A DNA stretch of 64,000 nucleotides from Polyangiaceae bacterium (GTDB lineage Bacteria > Myxococcota_A > Polyangia > Polyangiales > Polyangiaceae): positions 62,001 to 126,000 of the forward strand of contig JADJXL010000010.1 of NCBI GenBank assembly GCA_016715885.1. The letters are read 5' to 3'. Shown one piece after another: positions 27,690 through 36,520 of this stretch. The stretch's first letter is position 1. Every line of letters starts with the position of its first letter. A program made the translations under genes and the position numbers. The notes under the pieces were generated by a model. The model had not been told where the DNA came from. It saw only the letters and a list, made by a program, of their open reading frames with translations, and ran no database searches.

Positions 27690-28376
27690 ATGACCTCGAA
27701 TTCTTCTTCCGACGAATTGTTTCGTGACCAAGGATTTCGTTACCGAATCGCCCGCGACGAACACGGTGAAGCCATGGCGCGGCTGCTCGGTGCCGCGTTC
27801 GCGCACGAGCCCATGGCTCATGCCATTGGCCTCCATGCAGACGATGTCTACCCATTGGCGTCGCGCTTCATTCCCGAATGTACAGCCAATGGTTTGTCCG
27901 TCATCGCCGTCCCCGAAGAAGCTCCCGATCTGCTTGCCGGGGTATTCATCAATCGTGACTTCAAGGCGCCTTTGCCTGCCGGAATTCCCGACCATTTTCC
28001 TCGTTTCGGTCCCATCTTCCAGGCGCTCGAAAGCGTCGATGCATTGTACGAGGCGCAAGTACCCGGTCTTCAGGTGGGCCAAGCCTGCGATCTCTGGATG
28101 GTCGCCGTCGACCCCGACGGACGATTTTCTCGCCGAGGCATTGCGCGTAATCTGTTCCGCGCGAGCGTCGAAGTCATTCGCGATCGCAGCTTCGAACGCT
28201 GCGTGACCGAATGCACCGGAGCTTATTCACAACGTAGCGCCATTGCGACCGGCTTTACCGAACGTGCAAGCATCGTCTACAAAGATTTTATTTTCGACGG
28301 CCGCCCCATCTTCGCCTCCATTCCCGAACCTCATCGCCGCCTCGTGCTCTACGAACGTGTTCTCCGAACATCTTGA
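27690..28376 (+). CDS. GNAT-family acetyltransferase
   Basis: The ATG at 27690 follows CGGAGGA with six bases between. The 228-residue protein has a long N-terminal part (YRIARDEHGEAMARLLGAAF) and the acetyl-CoA binding region DLWMVAVDPDGRFSRRGIARNLFRAS, matching the Q/R-x-x-G-x-G/A loop of GNAT enzymes. The substrate is unknown. It stands alone, 239 bases after the AAA gene. Confidence 0.8.
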   Translation: MTSNSSSDELFRDQGFRYRIARDEHGEAMARLLGAAFAHEPMAHAIGLHADDVYPLASRFIPECTANGLSVIAVPEEAPDLLAGVFINRDFKAPLPAGIPDHFPRFGPIFQALESVDALYEAQVPGLQVGQACDLWMVAVDPDGRFSRRGIARNLFRASVEVIRDRSFERCVTECTGAYSQRSAIATGFTERASIVYKDFIFDGRPIFASIPEPHRRLVLYERVLRTS

Positions 28377-28685
28377 TGGGCATTCGCATCACGGGAAACG
28401 GCGCACATCTTTCTTGGCCATTCTCCCGATTTTCCTCACCAAGCAATCTCGGCGCCATGGCGCGGTCTGCTCCGAACATCTTGACAGCTTGGCGTAGGGT
28501 CGATTTCCAGAAAGCCCCTGGTTGACCCTTGTTTTGGGTTGCTCGGCAGAGCCAGAAGGTTAAACCTTCCCGCATTAACCGTGTGCTGCACCACAAAACG
28601 GTGCCGCGTTGAACGGATTCGGAGCCATTTGCCGTCGCTCGATATTGCGCCCGTCGGCGCGCCCGAGCGCCGTCTGGGGGTATTC
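28377..28685. other. Intergenic region with a short duplication and an inverted repeat
   Basis: The 15-base sequence at 28362-28376 (the end of the GNAT gene) recurs exactly at 28470-28484. Nearer the protease gene an inverted repeat GGTTAA-N11-TTAACC spans 28558-28580 and could be an operator. No coding potential or clear promoter was seen. Confidence 0.4.
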
Positions 28686-30155
28686 ATGCGCCGTAATGTA
28701 CTCGCTTTCTCTTCGGTCTTCATCTTGGCCCTCGCGACAATCGAAGCTTGCTCGCCCGATGCGCCGGACATCGAGGACCCGGTCGATACGGACGCCAATC
28801 ACGACGCCGATAGGGATGTCGATGCCCATCACGATGCATGGATCGACCTACCGACGGCCGAGTTCATGCCGGGCGAGCTGCTCATTCAATACGAGCCAGG
28901 CGCGACGGAATGGCAAAAGGTCGCAGCACGAGGGCGACTCGGCGCCGTCGTCGCCGAGCGAATCCATACTGGGGCGATGAGGCGCAGCGGCGCAGGCTCG
29001 CTCGAGCGGGTTTCCCTGCCCCCCACGATGGACGTCGCCATCGCGGCGCGAGCGCTCGACAACGCCCCTGGTGTCGCGTTTGCCGAGCCAAACTACATTT
29101 ACCGGCATACGGCGGACTCCAACGATCCATCATACCTAGATGGGGACCTTTGGGGCACTTATGGTGACAGCAGCTCTCCTGCGAATCAATTCGGCTCGCA
29201 GGCCGCAGAAGCTTGGGCGATGGGCCATATCGGCAACATCGGCGACATCGGCAATATCGAAACGAGCGACGAATCGAACGACGTGGTCGTCGGCATCATC
29301 GATACGGGTGTGGACATCGACCACATTGATCTCGCGGCAAACATCTGGACGAATCCCACGGTCGTCGATGGCGTGGGCACAGACGGAAACAACTTCGCCA
29401 ACGACCTTCATGGCTGGGACTTCTTCCATAACGACAATACCGTTTTCGATGCCGGCGACGGCGACAGCCACGGGACGCACGTCGCCGGCACCATCGGCGC
29501 GGTCGGAGGAAACGGCATAGGTGTCGCTGGCGTAAACTGGCACGTGAAAATGGTCGTCGCCAAATTCCTGGGTCCCAATGGAGGCACGACCGCCAATGCG
29601 GTCAAGGCCGTCGATTACATGACCGGCCTCAAGCAGAGCGGTGTCAACCTCGTGGCCACGAACAACTCTTGGGGAGGCGGCGGGTTTTCGTCCGCGCTTT
29701 ACAACGCCATCAAGCGCGCGAATGCGGCAGGTATCGCGTTTGTCGCGGCTGCTGGCAACAGGGGGAGGAACACCGACTCGTGGCTATTCCCGAACTACCC
29801 ATCGGGCTATGCCGTCGACAACGTCATCTCCGTCGCAGCAATCGATGAAAATGGCAATCTGGCATCGTTCTCGAATTACGGCAAAAAAACCGTGGATCTC
29901 GGCGCGCCTGGTGTGCGGATTCTGTCCACGGTGCCGTCTAATAACTATGCGTATTTCTCGGGCACGTCCATGGCCACGCCGCACGTGACGGGCGCCATCG
30001 CCCTGCTCATGGCGGCGGCCCCTTCGGACCCTCCGAACCACTTGGCCGTGCGAGCGGCCCTCCTCGACACGACGATCCCGACACCCGCACTCCAGAACAA
30101 ATCCGTGACCGGCGGGCGCTTGGACATTGCCAGCTTCTTGACCGAGGATCTCTGA
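28686..30155 (+). CDS. Secreted S8 (subtilisin) serine protease
   Basis: I start at the ATG at 28686, where a signal peptide begins (RNVLAFSSVFILALATIEACS; the Cys suggests lipidation). A propeptide-like region (ELLIQYEPGATEW) follows. The triad motifs are VGIIDTGVDIDH (Asp near 205), SHGTHVAGTIG (His near 261) and FSGTSMATPHVTGAI (Ser near 425); AAAGNRG carries the oxyanion Asn region. Before the catalytic domain is a short repeat, HIGNIGDIGNIE. The stop is at 30153. It is one of three secreted hydrolases in this half of the window. Confidence 0.93.
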   Translation: MRRNVLAFSSVFILALATIEACSPDAPDIEDPVDTDANHDADRDVDAHHDAWIDLPTAEFMPGELLIQYEPGATEWQKVAARGRLGAVVAERIHTGAMRRSGAGSLERVSLPPTMDVAIAARALDNAPGVAFAEPNYIYRHTADSNDPSYLDGDLWGTYGDSSSPANQFGSQAAEAWAMGHIGNIGDIGNIETSDESNDVVVGIIDTGVDIDHIDLAANIWTNPTVVDGVGTDGNNFANDLHGWDFFHNDNTVFDAGDGDSHGTHVAGTIGAVGGNGIGVAGVNWHVKMVVAKFLGPNGGTTANAVKAVDYMTGLKQSGVNLVATNNSWGGGGFSSALYNAIKRANAAGIAFVAAAGNRGRNTDSWLFPNYPSGYAVDNVISVAAIDENGNLASFSNYGKKTVDLGAPGVRILSTVPSNNYAYFSGTSMATPHVTGAIALLMAAAPSDPPNHLAVRAALLDTTIPTPALQNKSVTGGRLDIASFLTEDL

Positions 30156-30296
30156 ACATCGGGTGACATCGATTCGATGCGCCCGCTGTAGGCACCCCCG
30201 CCGCTCGTCAACGATCATTTCCACAGAATTGTCGTCGCGTGACTTCACGTTGCAAGAGCCAACGGTTGACGCTCCCACGACAATCATGATAGCCGC

Positions 30297-31451
30297 ATGG
30301 TAGGGACGCGCTTGGAGGCTCATTTGCAAAGTGACAAAACTCTCCGTGTAGGCAAAAAGGTCGTCGTCGCAGCGTTCGGCGAGACTCCCCTCGAGGCCAT
30401 CGAGCTGCACACGTCGCTCGAGGACATGCCGCCGCCCGATCCGGCGACGCTATCGGCCCGCGACGTGATCGTGGCCATCAAGAGCGCGTCCGTCGGCTGG
30501 GTCGATCTGCTGATGACGAGCGGCCAATACCAGCACATGGCGCGGCCGCCGTATTGTCCGGGGCTCGAATATGCGGGTGTCATTGCGTGGATGGGCCACG
30601 AAGCCGCAGCCATGAGCGATTTTGCCGTTGGTGATCCGATCCTGGTCGACGGATTGCTCGCAGGGCCGCGCTCCATTGGCAATTACCAAAAATATGGCGG
30701 ATTCGCCTCGTATGGCGTCGCGCCCATCGAGGCCGTGCAGCGCATTCCCAATGGACTTGGCTTCGACGAAGCGTGTAACCTGCTCGGCAACTACGAGACG
30801 GCGTACCATTGCCTCGTCACGCGCGGGCGCCTTCGCGCCGGCGAGACCGTGCTCATCCATGGTGCCTCGGGCGCGACCGGGCTCGCTGCGGTCCATATCG
30901 CCAAGATCATCGGCGCCAAGGTGATCGCAACGGGTCGCTCGAATGAAAAACTTGCAATCGTGGCCGCACAAGGCGCCGATCACGTCATCAACTGCAAAGG
31001 CGAAGGCGACGGTATTCGGCCGTTCCGCGCCGATGTGAAAGCCTTGACGGGCGGCGACGGGGTCGACGTGGTTTATGACGGCGTGGGCGGCGAGATCTCG
31101 GTCGAGAGCTTGAAATGCGTCCGCTTCGGCGCTCGGTTCCTGATCGTCGGATGGGCTTCGACGCCTTTCGTTTCGAAAGGCAAAGGGCAACGTGGCGCGC
31201 CAAACGTCAACACGCTCCCGACGAACCTCATGATGATGAAGGGCCTCGACGTGCTCGGTTGTCCGACGGCCATTTCGACATTGCACGATCCAACGATTCG
31301 CGCACCGCGGCTCCAGCAGGTCATGCGTTGGGCAAGCGAAGGGAAAATTCGGCCATACGTCGCGCGGCATTACCCACTCGAACGATATGCCGAGGCGATG
31401 CGGGCGAAATGGAATGCGGAGTTCGTCGGCGGTGCCGTGCTGCATCCCTGA
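30297..31451 (+). CDS. Medium-chain (MDR) zinc-less quinone-oxidoreductase-like enzyme
   Basis: The 384-residue protein has the MDR fold: SASVGWVDLLMTSGQY and PPYCPGLEYAGVI in the catalytic domain, then the NADPH loop LIHGASGATGLAAVHIAKIIGA (motif GASGATG) and GDGVDVVYDGVGGE. The usual catalytic zinc Cys/His pair is absent, as in quinone oxidoreductases. It probably reduces an enone or quinone with NADPH. ATG at 30297. The hairpin at 31478 lies 26 bases past its stop. Confidence 0.88.
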   Translation: MVGTRLEAHLQSDKTLRVGKKVVVAAFGETPLEAIELHTSLEDMPPPDPATLSARDVIVAIKSASVGWVDLLMTSGQYQHMARPPYCPGLEYAGVIAWMGHEAAAMSDFAVGDPILVDGLLAGPRSIGNYQKYGGFASYGVAPIEAVQRIPNGLGFDEACNLLGNYETAYHCLVTRGRLRAGETVLIHGASGATGLAAVHIAKIIGAKVIATGRSNEKLAIVAAQGADHVINCKGEGDGIRPFRADVKALTGGDGVDVVYDGVGGEISVESLKCVRFGARFLIVGWASTPFVSKGKGQRGAPNVNTLPTNLMMMKGLDVLGCPTAISTLHDPTIRAPRLQQVMRWASEGKIRPYVARHYPLERYAEAMRAKWNAEFVGGAVLHP

Positions 31452-31477
31452 AGCGCGGGCAGGGTGTCGTATGACGG

Positions 31478-31504
31478 AAAATCAACCATCCGGTGGTTGA
31501 TTTT
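31478..31504 (+). terminator. Intrinsic terminator after the MDR gene
   Basis: AAAATCAACCA and TGGTTGATTTT form a perfect 11-bp stem with loop TCCGG and end in four T. The symmetry allows termination from both strands. Confidence 0.8.
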
Positions 31505-31594
31505 CAACCACGGGCATGGAGCACGCGGCGCTCGCGCCGGACATCTGGGCGCCTCCCGTGAACGCGTTATGGATGACGAACACGCCATAGAAAA

Positions 31595-31639
31595 CGTGCC
31601 AACCACCTTTGGGACGACGCCCCTCGAGTGGTTGGCACG
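31595..31639 (-). terminator. Hairpin after prfB
   Basis: CGTGCCAACCAC (31595-31606) pairs perfectly with GTGGTTGGCACG (31628-31639) around a 21-base loop. It lies just past the prfB stop at 31649, with A-rich sequence beyond it that reads as T on the minus strand. Probably the prfB terminator. Confidence 0.65.
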
Positions 31640-31648
31640 CTCGATCCA

Positions 31649-32735
31649 TTACGCCATCGCCGGATCCAAAAATGCATCCAGCTCCCCATCGAGGACACGC
31701 TCGATGTGCGGGCTCGCGATTCCGGTGTTCTCGTCGCGCACCATACGTTGCGGCGCAAAAACGTAGCTGCGCCGCTGATGCCCAAATCGAATCACCGGCC
31801 GCGCCCCACGCCTCTCCGCCAAAGCCTGCTCACGCCGCTCCATTTCGAGCTGCATCAGCTTGCTCCGCAAAAGCCGCAATGCATTCGCCCGATTCTGATG
31901 CTGACTCCGCTCGGACCGCGCAACCACGACAATCCCCGTCGGAATGTGCCGCATGCGCACCGCCGAAGCGACCTTGTTGACGTTTTGCCCACCAGGCCCG
32001 CCGGCAGTCATCGTCGTCACCTCGAGCTCGTCTTCGGCAATGTCGATCGTGATGGTATCATCCACGTCGCACAGCACTTCGACCGCGACAAACGATGTTT
32101 GCCGGCGATCCCCTCTGCCAAACGGGCTCACCCGCACGAGCCGATGCACGCCGTGTTCACCGCGAAGCAGGTTGTACATACCTGCCCCCGGAATTCGAAT
32201 CACCGCGACATCGATCCCAGCTTCGGCACCTTCTTGGCAATGCAGCTCTTCGACCGAAAACCCTCGCCGAAATGCCCATCGCTGGTACATCCGCAAAAGC
32301 ATCGCTGCGAAGTCTTTCGCATCGATTCCACCCGCACCGGGCTGAATCGATACAATCGCCCCACGACACCCTTCCGGCTCCGGCGGCGCGCATTGATGCG
32401 CGCTTTCCCGCAGGTGCCCTTCGAGAAGCGCGACGTCCGACTCAGCCGAAGCGAGCGCATCGAGGTCGCCTTCTTGCAAAGCGAGCGAGACAAACTCCTC
32501 CGTTTCGTCGAGCTTATGCTCGGCGAAAGCAATTCGATCCAATTGCGCCCCGAGTCGTGCACGCTCGGCAAGGAGCTGCTCGGCACGTTCGCGGTCGCGC
32601 CAAAGATCGTTCGTACTGAGGAGGAAGTCGAGTTCGGCGAGGCGCCTGGCCTGCCGGGGAAGGTCAAAGACCGTCGCGGAGCCTGGTCAAGCGTCGACGT
32701 AGATCGGACAGTCGTTCGAGGATGGGAGAATTCAT
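31649..32735 (-). CDS. prfB: Peptide chain release factor 2, made by programmed +1 frameshift
   Basis: The start is the ATG at 32735 (MNSPILERLSDLRRR). After 23 codons the zero frame stops at TGA (32666-32664). A +1 shift on CTT continues as DLPRQARRLAELD, and the spacing to LRDGLD and STNDLW matches other RF2 proteins residue for residue. The long downstream frame then has SPFGRG (the RF2-specific stop-codon reading motif, SPF) near residue 201 and TAGGPGGQNVN (catalytic GGQ) near 245. Total about 361 residues, the normal RF2 length. RF2 ends translation at UGA and UAA, and the shift lets it control its own level. Confidence 0.93.
32663..32669 (-). promoter_or_regulatory. prfB programmed frameshift site
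   Basis: Minus-strand CTT-TGA-C is the conserved slippery stop of prfB: the ribosome pauses at UGA when RF2 is scarce and slips +1 on CUU. The usual AGGGGG stimulator three bases upstream is not evident here; only AGG lies about 11 bases away. Confidence 0.88.
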
Positions 32736-32851
32736 AGCGCGTCGTGTATACATCACGCCATAGCCCTCGTCAAAGGCAATCTTGCTCCGTGGCAAAAATT
32801 TTTCTATGGGGCGTCGAATACGCCGTCTTCGCAGCTTACTACATGCATCGG

Positions 32852-33316
32852 CTAGCCCGAGGCCCTTCGAATCCACTCGAGCAACTGGGCGGCGGGCTGC
32901 ATACCACTGGTTTTCGCCGCGATACGCCCGTTCTTGATGAGGGCAAACGCGGGAATGCCCTGAATCTGAAATTGAGCCGCGATCTGCTGCTGCTCGTCGG
33001 TGTTCACCTTGGCAAAAACCACATTGCCAGCCGCTTGCGCCGCCGCTTTCGCAAATTCCGGGGCCATCATTCGACACGGACCGCACCACGAAGCCCAAAA
33101 ATCCACGACCACCGGCAACGGGGATTGAGACACAAGGCCGGAAAACGCCTCGGGACCCGTGATTTCAATCGGACTGTTCAGGGTTGGGAGGCCGGTTTTG
33201 CACGAACCACAGCGTCCTTCTTGGGCAAGACGCGCATAAGCAATGCGATTCGCCGTGCCGCAATGAGGACATGGATAAATGACGCCACGTTCATCCGTGG
33301 TGAGATGTTGACTCAT
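32852..33316 (-). CDS. trxC: Thioredoxin 2 with N-terminal zinc ribbon
   Basis: The 154-residue protein has two CxxC pairs, CPHC (16-19) and CGSC (36-39), forming the zinc ribbon of TrxC, and the redox motif WCGPC at 77-81. GIPAFALI carries the cis-Pro. It reduces protein disulfides in the cytoplasm; the zinc site modulates activity under oxidative stress. It lies upstream of prfB on the same strand with a 116-base gap, and is divergent from the DUF6607-like gene. Confidence 0.92.
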   Translation of the reverse strand: MSQHLTTDERGVIYPCPHCGTANRIAYARLAQEGRCGSCKTGLPTLNSPIEITGPEAFSGLVSQSPLPVVVDFWASWCGPCRMMAPEFAKAAAQAAGNVVFAKVNTDEQQQIAAQFQIQGIPAFALIKNGRIAAKTSGMQPAAQLLEWIRRASG

Positions 33317-33478
33317 GGTGGATAGCTTCCGTTGTTGTCACTTTCCTGAATCTGCGTACGCACTCGTCGTTGGCAAGCGAAAATATGCGGCCCTGACGGA
33401 TTGCAGTCGACATCGCCCGTCCTAGACATCTCGAGAGGAAGCTCGCGAGAGTCGGTCGCCGTCAGAAAGGAGAGCGAT

Positions 33479-34093
33479 ATGCGAATGTCGATTGTACTTG
33501 CCGTGGCAGCACTCGGTGCATCGTGCATGTGGGTTACCTCCGCCCAGGGAGCAAGCTCGGTGACCGCAGCGGACGCGACAGCGCGACAAAACATCTCGCA
33601 GCTCGGCGGTTGCTTCCGAGTCTCCTATCTATTCGTCGAAGACGGGAAAAACGACTTTTTCGTGCGTGACGTTCGCGAATACATCAACGTTACGGAGAAG
33701 GGAACGGGATTCGTCGTGCGCCACTTCATGGCGACCGAAGGTTCGTCGTTTCATCATTTCACGGAAGAATGGCAACCCGCTGGACGAGGGCGCTGGCATC
33801 AGCGGGTGACGACTTCACGCGGAACGCTGCGTTATGAAGGAACTGGATCCTGGAATTTCAATCAATGGGAAGCGCATGCGAAAAATGCCGCGCGTCCCGT
33901 CCGGGATACTCGCCGCGATTACGCGACGCTCGACCGCCGCAACACGGTTCAAATAACGCCGCAGCGCTGGGTACAGGCCGAAAGTAACATCAAGCGACGC
34001 AATGACGGAACACCCGTGGCGTCCGAAGTAGGCTGGGTGCAATACGAGCGCCTTCCGAACGAGCAATGCGCGGCCATCGCTGCAGCGCAGTAG
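33479..34093 (+). CDS. Exported DUF6607-like protein
   Basis: The ATG at 33479 follows AAAGGAGAG with four bases between, which decides the start against upstream in-frame codons. A signal peptide (MSIVLAVAALGASCMW ... AQGA) leads into a domain with LGGCFRVSYLF, VVRHFM and HHFTEEWQP, matching the pattern of DUF6607 proteins (conserved Cys, then an H-x-W-x-x-D/P segment). Function unknown; probably periplasmic. Confidence 0.7.
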   Translation: MRMSIVLAVAALGASCMWVTSAQGASSVTAADATARQNISQLGGCFRVSYLFVEDGKNDFFVRDVREYINVTEKGTGFVVRHFMATEGSSFHHFTEEWQPAGRGRWHQRVTTSRGTLRYEGTGSWNFNQWEAHAKNAARPVRDTRRDYATLDRRNTVQITPQRWVQAESNIKRRNDGTPVASEVGWVQYERLPNEQCAAIAAAQ

Positions 34094-34097
34094 TCGC

Positions 34098-35129
34098 TCA
34101 ATTCTGCCCCCATTTGCGCGGGCGATCGAATCGGAAAAACCCGCTCGCTTCCTCGGCAGCAATGACCTCCGCCTCGTCGCCAAAGGTTCGCCGCAATAAC
34201 TCTGCGAGCTTCTCGTCGAGCTCCTTGCCGCTATACGCCTCCACAAGCGCCGCGCGTTCGGTCATGTACTTCTTGCCCTTGTCCCAGCGCGCGTCTCGCT
34301 CCTGGTCGAGCGAATCCCAACGCTTCATCGCTGCTTCGTCGAGGCCCATTCCTTTGCGAATCGCCCGCAAATTCGCCGCACGCTCCGCCGCCGACATCGC
34401 ATCGAGGTCCGCTTGCACCGATTCGAGCCCAATGAAGCGATTCATCGCCTCGTGCCGATGCTGTTCAATGTACGTATCGTACTTCTCCTCGTAAATCTCT
34501 TCGAGCCGCTCGGTGTACGTTGCGAGTTTGTCGCTGATGCTCTTGCCCTTTTGCCCGTCGATTTCTTTCAGCGTCTCCGATACCGCCTGGTTTTTCTGTT
34601 CGGAAGCCCAAATCTCGTCCGCCGCTTCCTTCCCAAATAGCCGCTCCCGCTCTTCGCGTATTGCAGCTCGTCGCTGTTCCGGTTCGAGCTCGTCGAGGCG
34701 CGATCGGTTGTCCTTCATCCAGCGCTCGTATTCGATGCGCCGGTCGAGGTTCTTTGCAATTTCGTCGTAATGCGCCGGGAATGCCGCACGTACCAGCTCG
34801 AGCAGTTTGTCGCGCCAATGCCCAGGATATTGCTTTTCGAATTGGCGCATGAGCGCTTCGATGAGCTTCAACTGGACATGGCGATTGCCAATGCTTGCCC
34901 CATATTGCGAGCGCAAGCGCTCGACCACTTCGGGGTCGACCGTCGAGCTCGCCGCGATCGTGGTAGGCATTGCAGCTTTTGGCTTGCTGCGCGGGGCCCG
35001 CGCCGCCGTTTCAGGAGGACTTGCAACAGCGGCCGCGGGCTCTTCGACTCTGTCCTGGCGCAGCCCGAAATAGAGCGCAAGGACGACGAGCGAGCTGCCG
35101 ATCGCGACAAACCAATTCCGCGTCGTCAT
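34098..35129 (-). CDS. Lipase-specific foldase (lipase chaperone)
   Basis: The 343-residue protein has an N-terminal membrane anchor (WFVAIGSSLVVLALYFGL), an Ala/Pro-rich linker and a long all-helical domain typical of Lif/LifO. It includes RRIEYERWMKDNRSRLDEL and the RxxxF-D/E-like region around FEKQYPGHW. Such foldases are anchored in the inner membrane and fold a cognate lipase in the periplasm before type II secretion. The lipase gene is 14 bases upstream on the same strand, as expected. The C-terminus ends FRFDRPRKWGQN. Confidence 0.85.
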   Translation of the reverse strand: MTTRNWFVAIGSSLVVLALYFGLRQDRVEEPAAAVASPPETAARAPRSKPKAAMPTTIAASSTVDPEVVERLRSQYGASIGNRHVQLKLIEALMRQFEKQYPGHWRDKLLELVRAAFPAHYDEIAKNLDRRIEYERWMKDNRSRLDELEPEQRRAAIREERERLFGKEAADEIWASEQKNQAVSETLKEIDGQKGKSISDKLATYTERLEEIYEEKYDTYIEQHRHEAMNRFIGLESVQADLDAMSAAERAANLRAIRKGMGLDEAAMKRWDSLDQERDARWDKGKKYMTERAALVEAYSGKELDEKLAELLRRTFGDEAEVIAAEEASGFFRFDRPRKWGQN

Positions 35130-35143
35130 GGTCGCGTGATTTC

Positions 35144-36256
35144 TCAGTCGTACGTCGCAATGTATTCGAAGATTGCGCCGTAAAACTCCATTTCGTCGAA
35201 CGTGTCGGGACCGACGCCGATGACGTCAATGTGATCCTGGTCGATGACGCTGGACATCGACGTCATTTGTGTCGACGTCGGCGCGTTCAAGTTACTCACG
35301 TAACCCGGGCCAGAGTCGGTCGTGATGCTATCGAGCGACAAGAATTTCTCGGTGTACTTGAGCCGGTGGCCCATGTGTTGCGAATTCACGCCGACGAGGC
35401 CGTCGTCGTCGCGCTCGTTGCAAATGCCATCACCGGCGCCCGCTGCCCCGTCGTTGTCACAGTCGCCCGAACAGTAGCCATCGCCGTCGATGTCATAAAC
35501 GAGCTCGCTCAAAAGGAACAGCGCGGGGTTGACACTGGTACCGTTTTGCGCCGTCATGAGCGATCCATAGCGATAAGCATATTTCGCATCGACTGGGTAG
35601 AGCGTATTGAACGCCTGCATGCCCGTGGTAACGCCATCGGTCGACGAGTAATCCTTGTACACGAGCTGTTTGGCGCCCGCGTATCCATCATTGCCAGACT
35701 GATAGATGGTATCCCCGTAATACGACGCGAGTGCGGAGACGACACTGCTCACGCCCGGTTTGAGGTCGAGAATGTATTTGGCCACGGGCGAGCCCCGGTG
35801 TGGCGAGGAAATGCTGATGAGCACTCGAACCTTCGCCGTCCCATAACGGTTGTAAAGCACACGCGCAGCCTTACGAATGTCCAGGCCCCCCTGCGAATGC
35901 CCAACGAGGTTTACCTTCGACGCTCCCGATGTCGCCAAAAACCCCTCGATGTCGTCGGCAAGATCAAGCCCGCGTAACTCGGAAGACTGAAATGCCGCAA
36001 CCTGGGCCACGTAAGCTTTCTGGCCCGAGTCGATGTTGTCATTGCAGTACACTTCGAGAAATTCATTACAGGCGTCACCGACGAACGTGCCGTAGTCGTC
36101 GCCCCAGTAGTCATAACCGAGAATGTTGTCGAACCCGCCCATGCCGTGGGCAAACACGACGGGGTAGGTGGTTTTCGGGGCAGCGGCCAACGCCGCTCCA
36201 CCGCTGCCTGCAAGGATGGAGATGGATGCCAACAAGGCCACCGGCAATTTGCGCAT
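35144..36256 (-). CDS. Secreted triacylglycerol lipase (true lipase, foldase-dependent)
   Basis: The ATG at 36256 follows AAGGAG with four bases between and begins a signal peptide ending ALAAAP. The fold is alpha/beta-hydrolase of the Pseudomonas/Burkholderia family I type: YPVVFAHGMGGFDN (oxyanion region), NLVGHSQGGLDIR (nucleophile Ser near 119), SSPHRGSPVA, and QDHIDVIG near the end with the likely catalytic His. An unusual insertion, DIDGDGYCSGDCDNDGAAG and CNERDDDG, resembles a thrombospondin-type-3 calcium loop with Cys. The foldase gene follows directly. Confidence 0.9.
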   Translation of the reverse strand: MRKLPVALLASISILAGSGGAALAAAPKTTYPVVFAHGMGGFDNILGYDYWGDDYGTFVGDACNEFLEVYCNDNIDSGQKAYVAQVAAFQSSELRGLDLADDIEGFLATSGASKVNLVGHSQGGLDIRKAARVLYNRYGTAKVRVLISISSPHRGSPVAKYILDLKPGVSSVVSALASYYGDTIYQSGNDGYAGAKQLVYKDYSSTDGVTTGMQAFNTLYPVDAKYAYRYGSLMTAQNGTSVNPALFLLSELVYDIDGDGYCSGDCDNDGAAGAGDGICNERDDDGLVGVNSQHMGHRLKYTEKFLSLDSITTDSGPGYVSNLNAPTSTQMTSMSSVIDQDHIDVIGVGPDTFDEMEFYGAIFEYIATYD

Positions 36257-36520
36257 GGGACTCCTTGACGATCGAGGGAAGAAGAAGAACCGGCTCGTGG
36301 TGCCGTAAGAAGACCAAATATTCCGGCCACGTGTCAAGCGTGAATCAAAGACGTTTACGATTCGTGAATTGACGCAACGCGCCTTGTCACAGTTATTAAC
36401 GCGCAGCATCAATGCGGAGCTTCCCTGACGGCACTCTTCGGATGTGCCCGACTGTCCGGAAGCGTCGCGCCGAGCGTATCGTGGGCATCGGCCTATTTGG
36501 CGGCCCGAGATGGGGAAACG

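Noticed and set aside
32663..32669. prfB TGA as another sequencing error
   Set aside because: The CTT-TGA-C context is exactly at the conserved programmed frameshift position, unlike the homopolymer breaks elsewhere.
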